From the NCBI GenBank assembly GCA_032622095.1, contig CP136069.1, forward strand, positions 105,492,278 to 105,556,277: 64,000 bases of DNA. Reading direction: 5' to 3'. Made by a program: the position numbers and the translations under genes. Under the pieces are notes generated by a model. That model made no database searches. It worked only from the letters and a program-made list of their open reading frames with translations, and had not been told where the DNA came from. Position 1 is the stretch's first letter, and the number at the start of each line of letters is the position of its first letter. Shown one piece after another: positions 1 to 9,930 of the stretch. The stretch comes from Siphonodentalium dalli (lineage: Eukaryota; Mollusca; Scaphopoda; Gadilida; Siphonodentaliidae).

Positions 1-7
1 TGTAGTC

Positions 8-2929
8 ATGGGTAGCAAACGTAAAATACAACGGGTGTTCAATAAGCATTCACTGAAAAGATTACGAAAAACAAATCCAATGCTTGGCATTGGAAACACG
101 GATAGTATCTCTCTTGAACATTTAGATGTATCCACTTCTCCACATGTTTCTGATTTCTCCGAGACTCAAGTCACAAATGTTCCCTTTGACCCATGTAGAG
201 AGTTTGAGATACTGCAATCTGAGCCCTCGTCAGATCAGTCGATCACCATTACAATAAAACAAAAACCCGATGTAATGCCACCCACAGGATACAGGTGCAT
301 AGATTTAAATAGGCTATCTGATCACATTAACATCCTATCACAACACCACATGGAGTGCTCCAAAGAATCAAACATTTCTTCTGATGGCCCTCCTTTTACA
401 TTGACTGATGAGGTTCAAAGACATGGGCTAGCAAGTGTGCTTCAGTACAAATGTACCAGTTGCGGTGAAAGATTTTTATTTCGAACATCAAGCAAAGTAG
501 AGGTTGATGGTGCACAGAAGAAGAAGAAGATACATGACATTAATTTGAGAAGTGTATGGGGCAACATGGCTACTGGTGGTGGTGCAATGGAGCAGAATGA
601 GCGCTTTGGTGTTTTGGACATGCCTGGACTGTCGCAAAATACATTTTCCAAGATAGAGACCATTATTTCTACCAAATGGCATGAAATTCTTCACGAAGAT
701 ATGTTGCAGAATGGTATTGAGGAAAGACATCTGGCCAAGGAGCGTGGACATATTGAAGATGGTGTGCCATATATAACTGTAATTTGTGATGGTGGTTGGT
801 CAAAAAGATCCCACAAGCATTCATATAATGCTCCTGGAGGTGTTGCCATCATTGTTGGAGCGGCTACTAAAAAACTGCTCTATGTGGGTGTCAGGAACAA
901 GAATTGCTCTATATGTGCAAAAGCCAAAAAAAAGGGCCTACAACCACCAGAACACATTTGTTATCGCAATTGGTCGAAATCGAGTCAGGCTATGGAAAGT
1001 GATATCATTGTTGAAGGATTCAAGGCTGCGGAGCAAATGCATGGAGTCAGATTTAAGTATCTTGTCGGTGATGGAGATAGCAGCACGTTTGCACGCATCA
1101 AAGAAGAGGTCCCTGTGTGGGGTTCAAAAGTACAGAAACTTGAGTGTGCAAATCATTGCTGTAAATGTTTGCGAGGTAAATTGGAAAATTTAGTCACCGA
1201 CAACCCTTCATACAAGGGTCAAAATAATCTGACAAAGTTAATGCGAATGAAAATGGTGGCAAGTGTCAGAAACACCATTAAAAAATGGTCTGAGCAATAT
1301 CATGTCTCATCAGAATCTGACAAACAGTCAAATATCAAAGGCCTTGGGAAAGACATCCGCAATGTTGCTAAACATGTTTTTGGAGACCATACCCACTGTT
1401 CATCTTTCTGTTTCAAAAAATCTCAGAAAACAATACATGTATCTGCATCTGTCAATGTACCACTTTCTAATGACCCTGTAGCAACAACTTCCTCTGATAT
1501 ACCCTCCTTGTCTCACACACATGACTCCCAACTTTCTACTGATATTTCTGAACAAACTCATCAAGTCTCAGCCTCATCCACAACTATTGTTGATTCACCT
1601 GATGATGATATGTGTCAGCAAATTGATGATGTTGTTAATTTCTGGAAAGATCTGGATGTTAATGTTGACAAGATGGAAGATGATGAAGGTGATGGATATG
1701 CTGCCCTACAAAATAAAGATCTCATGAACGACCTGCAGAAAATTCTTGACACAATGGCCCAGAAATCTACTGCTCTGATTGCGAACAGCACTACAAACCT
1801 TGCAGAAAATTGGATGTTCATCCGAACACGTTTTGATGGTGGTAAAATCTTTAACCGTACAAATCGCGGTTCTTGGCATGCCAGGTGTTATGGAGCAGGT
1901 CTGCGACGAAATCTTGGACCATTGTGGGCGTCATTAACTTGGGAAAAGAGTTTTGGAACTGATGCAGGACAAAACTTTCATTTATTATACAAACAGAGAG
2001 AGAAACATCTAGAAACAAGCCTCAGAAATCAGAATAAACCCGAAGCAAAAGAATGGAGAAGAAAAAGAAAAATTGCGGCAGCTAAAGATGCAAATGCAAA
2101 ACAGGCAAGACTGGAATATGGACCAGAGGCACTGGAAGTCTCAGATGACATTAGCCAAGATAACCTAACCAGCAAATGCGAAGATTTCTTGAAGAACCAT
2201 ATCGATATCACACCGGAATCTATTGAGGCTATTGAAAAATCTACAAAAGAACAATCTGCTTCTGGGTTGTGGGCAGAGGAAAGACGCATCAGAGTGACAT
2301 CATCAAACTTTGGTGAGATATCAAAACGAAAACCCACACTAAAAATAGACCTCTTCGTTAAGCGACTTCTTTACTCCACATTTCATGGGAATCGCATTAC
2401 TCGGAAAGGGCTACGGCTAGAAAAATCAGCAGTTAAAGAATACATTGCCAAGTGTCGATTGATTGATGATCAATGTAAGGTTGAGTCCATGGGGTTATGT
2501 GTTTGCCCTGAATTTCCATTCTTAGCAGCAAGTACTGATGGTTTGGTAATAAGTCAATCGAGAGGTCAAGGTCTGTTGGAAATTAAGCATGTGTTGATGA
2601 CAAAGCAACATAGTTTTCAAGAGGCATGCTCGTCAGTTCAAAATTTTCCTTTAGAGTTGATCAATGGTGAATTCAGGTTAAAACGAACACATAACTTTTA
2701 TTATCAAATCCAAGGCCAAATGAATGTTTTCAATCTTCCCTGGCTTGATTTCCTTGTAAGGCGTACTGATCCGTATGAGTTGCATATAGAGCACATACAG
2801 AAGGATGAATTGTTTTGGCTCAATCAAATGGTTCCGAAACTTTCATCATTTTACCATAAAATAATCCTTCCGGAACTAGCATCTCCGAGATATGGTCAAT
2901 CTCCTGGAATTCGGGAGCCTGGTGTCTGG
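8..2929 (+). CDS. Mutator-type transposase / YqaJ nuclease fusion protein, first visible exon
   Basis: A 974-codon open stretch starts at the ATG at 8 with a basic N-terminus (MGSKRKIQRVFNKHSLKR). Around residues 147-152 it has a CxxC knuckle (YKCTSC). Residues 250-400 resemble the Mutator-like transposase domain: DGGWSKRSHKHSYNAPGG near 261, VGDGDSS near 353 and the Cys/His-rich ECANHCCKCL near 378. A Ser/Thr-rich and acidic linker follows (about 480-590). From about 750 to 955 the sequence fits the YqaJ / lambda-exonuclease-like fold: RVTSSNFGEI, LRLEKSAVKEY, ASTDGLV, LLEIKH and QIQGQMNVF supply the D, ExK and Q positions. Family knowledge: such Mutator-YqaJ fusions recur as multicopy genes in invertebrate genomes and are probably transposon-encoded. 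The open frame runs on to 2986, but CTGG|GTAATA at 2930 is a good splice donor and the residues beyond it are low-complexity, so I end the exon there. Upstream exons may lie outside the window. Confidence 0.72.
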
Positions 2930-3216
2930 GTAATATATATATCTATATATAATCAAAGTGTTTGGCTGTGTGTATGTTTTTTGTGACTTTATTGGCATGT
3001 TTGTAATATCACACCCATCTGTTCAATAGAGCCCAAATTTGGAACACCTCCCGTGGCATACCTTCAAACACATCTTGCAAAATGGCATAAACAATTTAAG
3101 AGCTATCGGGTATCTGTTAAATTACCATTTTAAAGCATTCCAGCTTGCCTGGACATGTACATGTATCTTTATATCATCTGAAACAAGCGGTATAAATTTA
3201 ACTTCATTTATTTCAG
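2930..3216 (+). other. Predicted intron of the Mutator-YqaJ gene
   Basis: GTAATA donor at 2930 and a TTATTTCAG acceptor ending at 3216. Both sides are compatible with a phase-0 junction: the last codon before it is TGG, and the next exon opens with FEEHKTTKSVSQK in that phase. A short TA-rich stretch follows the donor. No other coding signal was seen. Confidence 0.5.
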
Positions 3217-3637
3217 TTTGAGGAGCACAAGACAACAAAATCTGTTTCACAAAAAACAAGAAAGAAAATCACAGCCAGCAGCCATCAATATGAGTTCGCC
3301 ATTATCCACAACAGCTTCATCTTCAGTGCAGCCAACAATTATTCCTACATCTAATCTCACCGCCCAAGCTACAACATCAACAGTACCATCAGTCATCACT
3401 TCTTCAGGCCGTCAACGAATACAGCGATTTCTCAATAGACAGATATCACATGAGTGGGTGGATGATTCTGTATCGTCAAAGTGGTATACTGGTAGAGTTA
3501 CTTCCCTGGTTGACGGTACTGATGGGCGAGCTGGTGCGATATACACCGTTCATTATGATAATGAAGACACTACCTATGAAGTAGACCACCTTGTTGATGA
3601 TTACACATCTGGCTCTGTTCGTTTTACTGATATATAA
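3217..3637 (+). pseudogene. 3' exon of the Mutator-YqaJ gene with Tudor/chromo-like module, apparent frameshift
   Basis: After the acceptor at 3216 the phase-0 frame reads FEEHKTTKSVSQKTRKKITA, a plausible lysine-rich continuation, but meets a stop about 20 codons later. The +1 frame is open to 3637: a Ser/Thr-rich linker (MSSPLSTTASSS onward), then a compact module (HEWVDDSVSSKWYTGRV near 3450-3500, IYTVHYDNEDTTYEVDHL near 3540-3590) resembling the small Tudor/chromo-barrel folds that read 'KWY.G.V ... Y.V.Y..ED..Y.V..L'. The two parts cannot be joined in one frame with the visible donor, so either an indel lies between about 3275 and 3420, or alternative splice sites or a second start (ATG 3291) are used. 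The domain call is by resemblance only. Stop TAA at 3635-3637. Confidence 0.45.
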
Positions 3638-5008
3638 AGGTAAGATAAGATGCATTCAAATGAACATGAACAGTCTATCTATTATTGCAACAATTGATCT
3701 TGTATACTAGCATGCTACGGTATAATAGAAACTTTGATAGTCAGTTAGTAACTAATTCAACATGTCTTGTTTCCAATATCTGTACGATACATGTATTTGT
3801 CCATGTCGTTCAGTTAATGACCCCTTGAAATTAAGAAAATATCCCATGTCCCATAGCTTCCACATGTTGCCACATCATGCCATTGCCAAGTTTTGATGAT
3901 TGATTTTATTTAATGTTCAATATCACTATTTACATCAAAAGCATATCTCTTTAATATTTGTAATAATATAAACACACCTGTTAACTACAGTACTGCAATA
4001 ATGTAAGATATATTTTAGTTGTATCCTGATCTAAAAATGTACACATTTTCAATCAATTGAGCAAACATTAGAAATAGATCATAGGTATGTTTCGACATCC
4101 CATTTTATTTCACAACCTGATCAAGTACTGTTAGATCCATTTTTTTTCTTTCAGATGTGGTAGAGTATTTCATGCTGCTAATAGATATTACCTGTATTTT
4201 TACCCGATGCATCCACAGTTTGCTGATTTATCATCCTTTACATATATATATATTACCTTGACTGATTTTGCTGACCGATAGTTACTTGAGCCTTCGGAGC
4301 CAAGTGTGGTGAGTATACAGGTTCTCATATCTTTGCTTTATGTTCTTACCTTTTCAATTGTTCTGCTAACTTGTAATGTTGTTTCACTTCTAGTACTATA
4401 TTTTTGCCAAACAAGTTTGTGTCTGACATCAATGGTGTTGCCCATTGACACCTGTTATTAATTCATTTAATGCTGTGGGCCTTTTCAAGGCCCTTTTACG
4501 ATCAATTATGCTGTCTTACACATATTCAGTTGAGCACATGTAAGACTGTATTGAATTTCAATTGTTATTTGTGAAGTTGTACTTCCCGAACTTATGAACA
4601 TTTTGTCTTCCATACATTTCACTGCTAATGTAGTTCCAGTCAGCAGATAGTTAGTCAATCAAAACAAATGTTTGAAGCCAATTTGCAACATTTTCTTATT
4701 ATTTATCATGCAATACACCAAGTGCTTGTCCTGCTTTGAATAATGGAGTTTATGACCATGGTGTTTATTTTCAGTTTTGATGTTCCATTTCCTGTTACCT
4801 GAACATAGGAATTGTGTTGTCTTTCTACAGATTTTGGAGGAACAAACTACATGTAACAGACTTTTGTGGTAAGTTTGATGCTGTTTCATTGTCAATGACT
4901 CCTGTAGAAATAACAGGAACCTAAACTTGTTGAATTTTGCCACAATATTGCATGTATTGCCACTTGGTGTCAATTTTCTTGTCACCTATTTTCACTGCTT
5001 CCCATAGG
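3638..5008. other. Intergenic, no gene recognised
   Basis: About 1.4 kb of AT-rich DNA with short stop-riddled frames on both strands. A minor self-complementary GGCCTTTTCAAGGCCC lies near 4479. I see no promoter, RNA gene or coding exon that I can support. Confidence 0.5.
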
Positions 5009-5132
5009 CCTTAAGCGCAAATGATTTACGCTTAAGCGTAAATATTTGCACTTAAGCGGAAATGATAGAGGTTATTTGCGCTTAAGCAAAGCGTAAATGA
5101 ATAATAAATGTGAAAAGGGCCTCCCATAGGCG
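5009..5132. repeat. CTTAAG-centred palindromic repeat cluster (copy 1)
   Basis: Four or five variants of a palindromic word resembling TTTGCGCTTAAGCGCAAA occur within about 95 bases (near 5011, 5028, 5050 and 5081). The block is bracketed by a repeated string TCCCATAGGC (near 5000 and 5124), which could be a target-site duplication of a small insertion or a recombination scar. The same cluster recurs at 10826-10950, and a smaller one at 10220-10280. Confidence 0.6.
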
Positions 5133-5174
5133 GCATTACATATGATTAACTCTGCGCGCCACATTGTTGATGTG

Positions 5175-5224
5175 TTCATGGATGTAAACAATAACCCGAC
5201 TCTGTTATTGTTTAAATCCATGAA
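5175..5224. repeat. 21-bp inverted repeat (hairpin), copy 1
   Basis: TTCATGGATGTAAACAATAA and its near-perfect complement (one mismatch) are separated by 8 bases. The same hairpin sits at 11014-11063 in copy 2. It lies upstream of the accessory-gene exon and could be part of an element end or a regulatory hairpin; function unknown. Confidence 0.75.
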
Positions 5225-5663
5225 ATATTGTCTATCGCCGAGTTGATCGGGTGGTGGGAACCCGAGTCAAACAATATGGGAGGTGTGTAATAAATGGAAC
5301 CATCTGTGTGAGTACGTCCGTAATGTGACCCCATAACGTAACTAGTTTATGAAACAATCTGTGCTTGTGTGTTTCATTGTGGGGACATGCAAATGTCCTT
5401 ACAATGTATGGACTTCCAGATGTTGTGCATAATAGTGAAGTAATGAATCGAACCAGCCATATGAGGACGTCCTCACAATGTGTCCCCACAACTACGGTCC
5501 CTTTGAAAATATAGTTATAGAGCTAATTATACAATTTAGTACAATACCGAGACACTGTGCATCACTTGTGAATATATCAACCCTGTAGCTCCATGGGAAA
5601 CATGTGTCCCCATAACGCTGGTTTCTGGTTGGTTTCTCATGGCAACGTAACCTATACAAACAA

Positions 5664-5751
5664 GGGTGTGTGTGTGTGAGAGAGAGAGAGGGGAGGGTGT
5701 GTGCGTGCGTGTGTGTGTGCGAGAGAGAGAGAAGGGGGCGGGTGTGTGCGG

Positions 5752-5786
<35 letters not shown>

Positions 5787-5876
5787 GGAGGGAGGGTGTG
5801 TGTGTGTGTGTGAGAGAGGGGAAGGTGTGTGCGTGCGTGTGTGTGTGAGAGAGAGGGAGAGAGAGAGAGGGAGAGG

Positions 5877-5922
<46 letters not shown>

Positions 5923-5925
5923 GTG
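5664..5925. repeat. Alternating (GT)n/(GA)n microsatellite, copy 1
   Basis: Blocks of TG dinucleotides alternate with GA dinucleotides and GGGAGGG interruptions for about 260 bases, ending some 50 bases before the splice acceptor at 5977. Open frames here (VCVRERE-type peptides) are products of the repeat, not genes. Copy 2 has the same array at 11507-11768 with small length differences. Confidence 0.9.
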
Positions 5926-5977
5926 TGTTTAGTTTTCGACCATTCGTATTTATTCTATGTCTTGTTTTTATTCCCAG

Positions 5978-6073
5978 TACGGACTCTAATGTCCCTGATC
6001 CTCGCGATGATGAGGATGCTGAAACAGAACAGAGTCAATCTGATGACACAGAAAGCCAGTCTGATCTGGACAG
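5978..6073 (+). pseudogene. Harbinger accessory protein, acidic internal exon (copy 1)
   Basis: A 96-bp exon bounded by TTCCCAG (acceptor ending 5977) and CAG|GTACGA (donor at 6074). It encodes an acidic linker, DSNVPDPRDDEDAETEQSQS followed by DDTESQSDLD. Joined to the exon at 7131 the frame is kept exactly (a split Arg codon, AG|G), which supports both splice sites. In known elements this protein begins with a Myb/SANT- or MADF-like DNA-binding domain; no such exon is visible upstream in either copy, so the 5' part of the gene is missing or unrecognised. Its downstream intron contains the entire second exon of the antisense transposase. Confidence 0.6.
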
Positions 6074-6099
6074 GTACGATACAAAAGCTATGTAGCTTA

Positions 6100-7013
6100 T
6101 TATTCTTTCCCTCTGCGTACAAATTTAGTCTGCCACGGAAGTACATCTACAATATTGAAGTATGCTCTGAATTTGTCACGTATCCCTCTCGCACCACATG
6201 TTGAATGGTAGCCGGTGTGTTGAAGATTTCCCAACTCCTCCGGAGTTTTGGAACCTTCAAGAATAATACAATTCTGAGCTGGTGTTGTTTCCCGCTGCAA
6301 CATGTTGTGCAGAACATATGCCGCTTTTGTGATGTCGATTGCTCTCTGTGGTTCAGTAGCGATTTTTGTGTTAAAAACTCTCCATCTTGCCGCCAGAATA
6401 CCAAATGCATTTTCCACAATGTGACGCGCCCGGGAAACCCTGTAATTGAAAATTTGTTTGTCCTCAGCACATCCTCTCCCGGGGAATGGTCTCATCAAAT
6501 TGCTCTCCAAAGGGAAGGCTTCATCCCCCACAAAAACATATGGCATCGGCCCCAATTCTTCGGCACCTCGTATTGGTTCAGCATCTGGTAAATTCAGTTT
6601 ACCACATCGCATACTTCTGCCGAGATTTGATGCGGCAAAAATACCCCCATCGCTATTGCGACCATATGATCCAACGTCGATCATGATAAACTGGAGGTTT
6701 GCATCCACAACAGCTAGGAGGACCAGGTAGAATGTGTTTTTATAATTGAACCAGTCACTTCCAGAATTTTTCGGAGCTCTGATGGTCACGTGCTTGCCAT
6801 CAATTGCGCCAACACAATGTGGGAAGTTCCACAATTCTTGAAAGTAAGAAGCCTTGATCATCCATTCATCTTTTGTTTCTGGAAGTCTCATATATATCCG
6901 GGACATCCTTGTCCATATTGCAACACACACTTCTTCCACGATCATAGAAACAGTTGAAACTCCCATTCAAACTCAGTGCTAGCGATGAGAATGTTTCGCC
7001 GGTAGCCAGGAAT
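6100..7013 (-). pseudogene. PIF/Harbinger transposase, catalytic exon (copy 1), frameshifted near its start
   Basis: The minus-strand exon follows a TTTTTTGCAG acceptor (plus positions 7014-7017 read CTGC) and begins FLATGETFSSLALS. Near 6966 the frame shifts, and the catalytic part (288 codons from MGVSTVSMIVEE) is then open to 6100. It holds GAIDGKHV (D56), VGDEAF (D148) and RHIVENAFGILAARWRVF (E185), the DDE set of the PIF/Harbinger family (DDE_Tnp_4, HARBI1 relatives), plus NFPHCVGAIDG and VLHNML. In an intact element this protein cuts and rejoins DNA and needs the accessory protein for nuclear import and DNA binding. The frameshift is present in both copies, so the element was dead before duplication. 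Confidence 0.82.
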
Positions 7014-7130
7014 CTGCAAAAAAATTAGAAATTATATTTCCATAACGCCATCATTCAGATAATGATATGAGTATTATATGTATCATGAATAATTATATGA
7101 GCATCTTTATTTGCAATTATCAACTTTCAG

Positions 7131-7638
7131 GAGCGTCGACATTCAAAACGCTACTGGAAGCTCCACTGGGAAAAGGAATGAGACGTCTCTTGTCATCAAA
7201 GGTAGGAAAAGGGGAAAACGAGATGATCCTGTTGGAAAAGCAATTACGGAACTAATAGAGGCTCAAAAGAAGAAAAGTTGCGCAAATAACCCGGCAACTC
7301 AAGCTCCCACATCTCCAGAAGAGGCATTTTTCGAAAGTTGTAAGCTGAGGGTTAAGAATCTCCCAGAGTATTTGAGATCAAGTGTGCAGTTTCAGGTATC
7401 CCAGATATTTTACAATGCTGAGAACCCAGATCTTCCAGCACAGACGATAGTCCCATTACCGTTGCATCGCGGACAACAGCTACAACAACAACAACAGCAA
7501 TAGCCACAACAGCAACAGCAGGAACCGCTACAACCACTACAAGATACACGACAACAGCAACCGACGTACCAAACTTTGCAGCCCATACAGTCGGCTGATT
7601 ATAACCAGCAATATGGAGGGCTCGACTTGAGTTATTAA
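7131..7638 (+). pseudogene. Harbinger accessory protein, BESS-like and Gln-rich last exon (copy 1), internal TAG
   Basis: After a CAACTTTCAG acceptor ending at 7130 the exon encodes SVDIQNATGSSTGKR, a basic stretch (KGRKRGKRDD), then EEAFFESCKLRVKNLPEYLR...VSQIFYNAENP, which resembles a BESS-type interaction motif (EEAFF..C...+..LP). A Gln-rich tail follows. A TAG at 7501-7503 interrupts the poly-Gln, yet the same frame continues sensibly for 44 more codons (PQQQQQEPLQPLQD ... QQYGGLDLSY) to TAA at 7636. The TAG is thus a point change of a Gln codon, or a readthrough stop. It is shared with copy 2. The exon lies inside the predicted intron (7014-7733) of the antisense transposase. Confidence 0.6.
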
Positions 7639-7733
7639 AACATACATGTCAGTTCTCATACGATGGAGCATCTATTATGTGAATATGTGTTTTTCTTTGG
7701 AAGTATGGATATAAAAACATAGTTTAATCTCAC

Positions 7734-8115
7734 TTCAAGCATATCGCAAGTCTTTGTTGTGGGGTGATCGGCTTCCGCACCCTGTATTCTTTCTTAATAT
7801 CAACTTCGACGAAGAAAAGTATCCGTGCAAACTGTTCTTGACGTTCTAAAGTATTGTATAAATTTTGTCCTCATCTGAATAGAGTTCACGGTATAAATGA
7901 TTAAACACACCATGTAAGTATCTCTTCTTATTAATTGGGTGTACCCAAAACCTTCTATTTCTCTTATTTTTCCGTTGTCGATACAAATATGCCAGCGCTA
8001 TTATAACAAGTGTGTCATCAGACACTGCCTCCATTCTAGAAATCATGTTATGAAACACAATACTTCGGGCGTTTATAATTATTCTGCCGCTGCCATGTGA
8101 AAGCGACACACTCAC
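7734..8115 (-). pseudogene. PIF/Harbinger transposase, N-terminal exon (copy 1), frameshifted
   Basis: Minus strand, ATG at 8115. The reading contains ISRMEAVSDDTLVIIALAYL, a basic run (RQRKNKRNRR), then FWVHPINKKRYLHGVFNHLY and RELYSDEDK, the typical start of animal Harbinger transposases. The expected continuation is split over the other two frames: YFRTSRTV, then VEVDIKKEYRVRKPITPQQR and LAICL. At least two frameshifts (near 7858 and near 7815) therefore separate the parts. The exon ends at 7734 before a GTGAGA donor (plus 7728-7733 read TCTCAC). Splicing to 7013 would join LAICLK to FLATGETF, the canonical family junction, which supports the intron. Confidence 0.7.
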
Positions 8116-8600
8116 GTGGCGAAGACAAAAAGTTTATTCGCTAAATAACCGCGTCGGTCGAGCCGCGCCCATGTGTAACCAGCTTTATAGTCCAAATACT
8201 ACCCAAATAACTCGCACAAACCGATACACACACACACTCTCAACGAAATTGTTTTTACTCAAAATAGAAACGTCAGCGAATTAACGGATACCTCGCGTTT
8301 TATACTCTCTCTGCCTACTAATTAACAATTATTTACCAGGTGCTGTAGTACAAATCTACCGCAGTCATCGTTCAGTTATACCCTATCCCATCAAAACATT
8401 GGCTCCGTGCCAATCGAGTTAATTGCTTTACCTCGTATTTCGTCGCGTTGCCAACCCAAATAAAGACCGCGCGGGGTGCCGAACATCTCGCTAGTCTGCC
8501 GAACGTCTCGCTGTTCCGCCGAACAGTCTTTTGGAGGCTCAAAAGAGTTTACTATACTACTTATCTATTTATCATATGACTCAATCATTATTTACGATGT

Positions 8601-9235
8601 ATTGAAAATGTTCCGTCTGATGATATGTTACACAACATGATTTCACTTGTTGTTGTAACTGTTGTGTTCAATGTGTTGTCCAAACAATTTCAGTCATGTT
8701 TCACAATCCTGGGTCACTTTTGGAGAAAACTCCTTAATTCATTTGTAGTAATCGATATAAACCATTGCATGTTGTAAATTTTTTACTGACTATTTGTAGA
8801 TATCCTAAAAAATTGGTTATCTATGTTGATAGGTGTTTTATTTATTTTTTCCCACCTTATTGAAACTGTTACGTTGGCCATCTTAAGTTGGAAGGGACAC
8901 TTTTAACTCAACCTATTGTTACAAAATATTGTGATATATCACTGGGGATGAAATTACTCATATTCTGGTAGACCTCAATTGCTTCACTTCTATCAGCCAA
9001 CTGCAGACACTGAAATGCCAAAACATTTTAACCTGTTTGATCTCAGGTAGTCACATTGTCTAGACGAAGGGTACAATTTCAGCACGAATATAAGTGTCCC
9101 CAGGCCCCAGCATCCATCTTTATGCCCATCAATCAAACTTCGTTGTCTGAATGGTATATTTATCAATGGCATCAAATGTTGGTATGTGGTATAATTACAA
9201 GTAAACACATATCACATTTGGTCCGGCCCAACAAC
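8601..9235. other. Unique spacer between the two Harbinger copies, left part
   Basis: AT-rich sequence that matches neither copy. Frames are short and no exon or RNA gene is recognisable. Confidence 0.5.
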
Positions 9236-9443
9236 TACAGTAATGCTCTATTAATCAACCCCTTAACCACAGCAGAAAACTTTTCAGGATTTAGTCGGAA
9301 ATATGGCTTGTTGCCATTCATCGGAAAGCTCTCGGCGAGAGCTTTCCAATGAATGGCAACAAGCCATATTTCCGACTAAATCCTGAAAAGTTACCCATAA
9401 TTCTGCTGTGGTGAAGGGGTCGATTAATTAGAGCATTACTGTA
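9236..9443. mobile_element. Foldback MITE, Tc1/mariner-like, about 208 bp
   Basis: An almost continuous palindrome: arms of about 100 bases meet at AGCTCTCGGCGAGAGCT near 9340. The outermost bases read TA-CAGTAATGCTCTATTAAT on the left and the complementary GAGCATTACTG-TA on the right. A TA duplication and a CAGT start are typical of Tc1/mariner-derived MITEs. The arms differ mainly by an insertion-like mismatch (AACTTTTC versus AATTATGGGTAACTTTTC). No coding capacity. Confidence 0.75.
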
Positions 9444-9491
9444 TTATTGACCGATGTATGTACATTTTCAACTTATTTGAAGAATATGTAG

Positions 9492-9516
9492 TTTTTTTTG
9501 GGGGGGGGGGGGGGGG
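9492..9516. repeat. T8-G17 homopolymer pair
   Basis: Eight T followed directly by about 17 G on the plus strand. It could form G-quadruplex-like structures and is also a likely place for assembly length error. Confidence 0.9.
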
Positions 9517-9775
9517 AGGTTATCCGATTGACAAGTGTAGTATTTATTAATCAATCACCTCCAAACTTGTTAGGTATCGTAATAAAAAGAGGACGTGACT
9601 AAAATTAGAAATTGGTTCCATTCAGACAATATTCAACTGAGTTATTGCCCTTTTTCAATATGGAATATTTTGTTTCTGAGTTGTTCAGATGATAACTTGA
9701 GTTCTCTACAATGCACAGATTAAGTTCGAATTCGGGTCTGGCAATGTTCGAATTTCTGAAACTTCGGATAAGTAT

Positions 9776-9930
9776 TAGTTTCCGACCGAGGTATGGGTCA
9801 TGTATGGCGGCGAGAGACCTGTTGAAAAGCGATGGTACAACCGAGTCCCCTATAGACAGATGAGGTTCCTCGCGAGAGACAGTTCTTCTCGCCGCCATAC
9901 ATGACCCACACTGAAGTCGGTAACGAACTT
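9776..9930. repeat. Inverted repeat with 22-bp perfect core arms
   Basis: GGGTCATGTATGGCGGCGAG within the left arm (9794-9815) is exactly complementary to the right arm (9887-9908), with 71 bases between. Weaker pairing continues outward (CCGAC...GTCGG). Open frames crossing it are stem artefacts. Probably a small MITE. Confidence 0.7.

Larger units (their letters stand above)
5011..8600. mobile_element. Dead PIF/Harbinger-bearing segment, copy 1 of a 3.6-kb direct duplication
   Basis: This stretch matches 10850-14443 almost base for base. It carries a transposase gene on the minus strand in two exons (8115-7734 and 7013-6100) and an accessory DNA-binding-type protein on the plus strand (5978-6073 and 7131-7638). 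Harbinger elements are known to encode exactly this pair. I could not find terminal inverted repeats at the duplication limits: the left limit lies in the CTTAAG palindromes and the right limit at TTTACGATGT. The duplicated unit is therefore probably larger than, or offset from, the transposon proper. Confidence 0.75.

Noticed and set aside
5666-6095. Open frames rich in Val-Cys-Arg-Glu over the GT/GA repeats
   Set aside because: They are translations of dinucleotide repeats; only the exon after the acceptor at 5977 is plausible.
6205-6730. Plus-strand frames opposite the transposase exon
   Set aside because: They mirror the conserved antisense coding sequence and have no independent support.
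5011-8600. Terminal inverted repeats at the limits of the Harbinger segment
   Set aside because: Compared the first and last tens of bases of the duplicated unit on opposite strands; no complementarity found.
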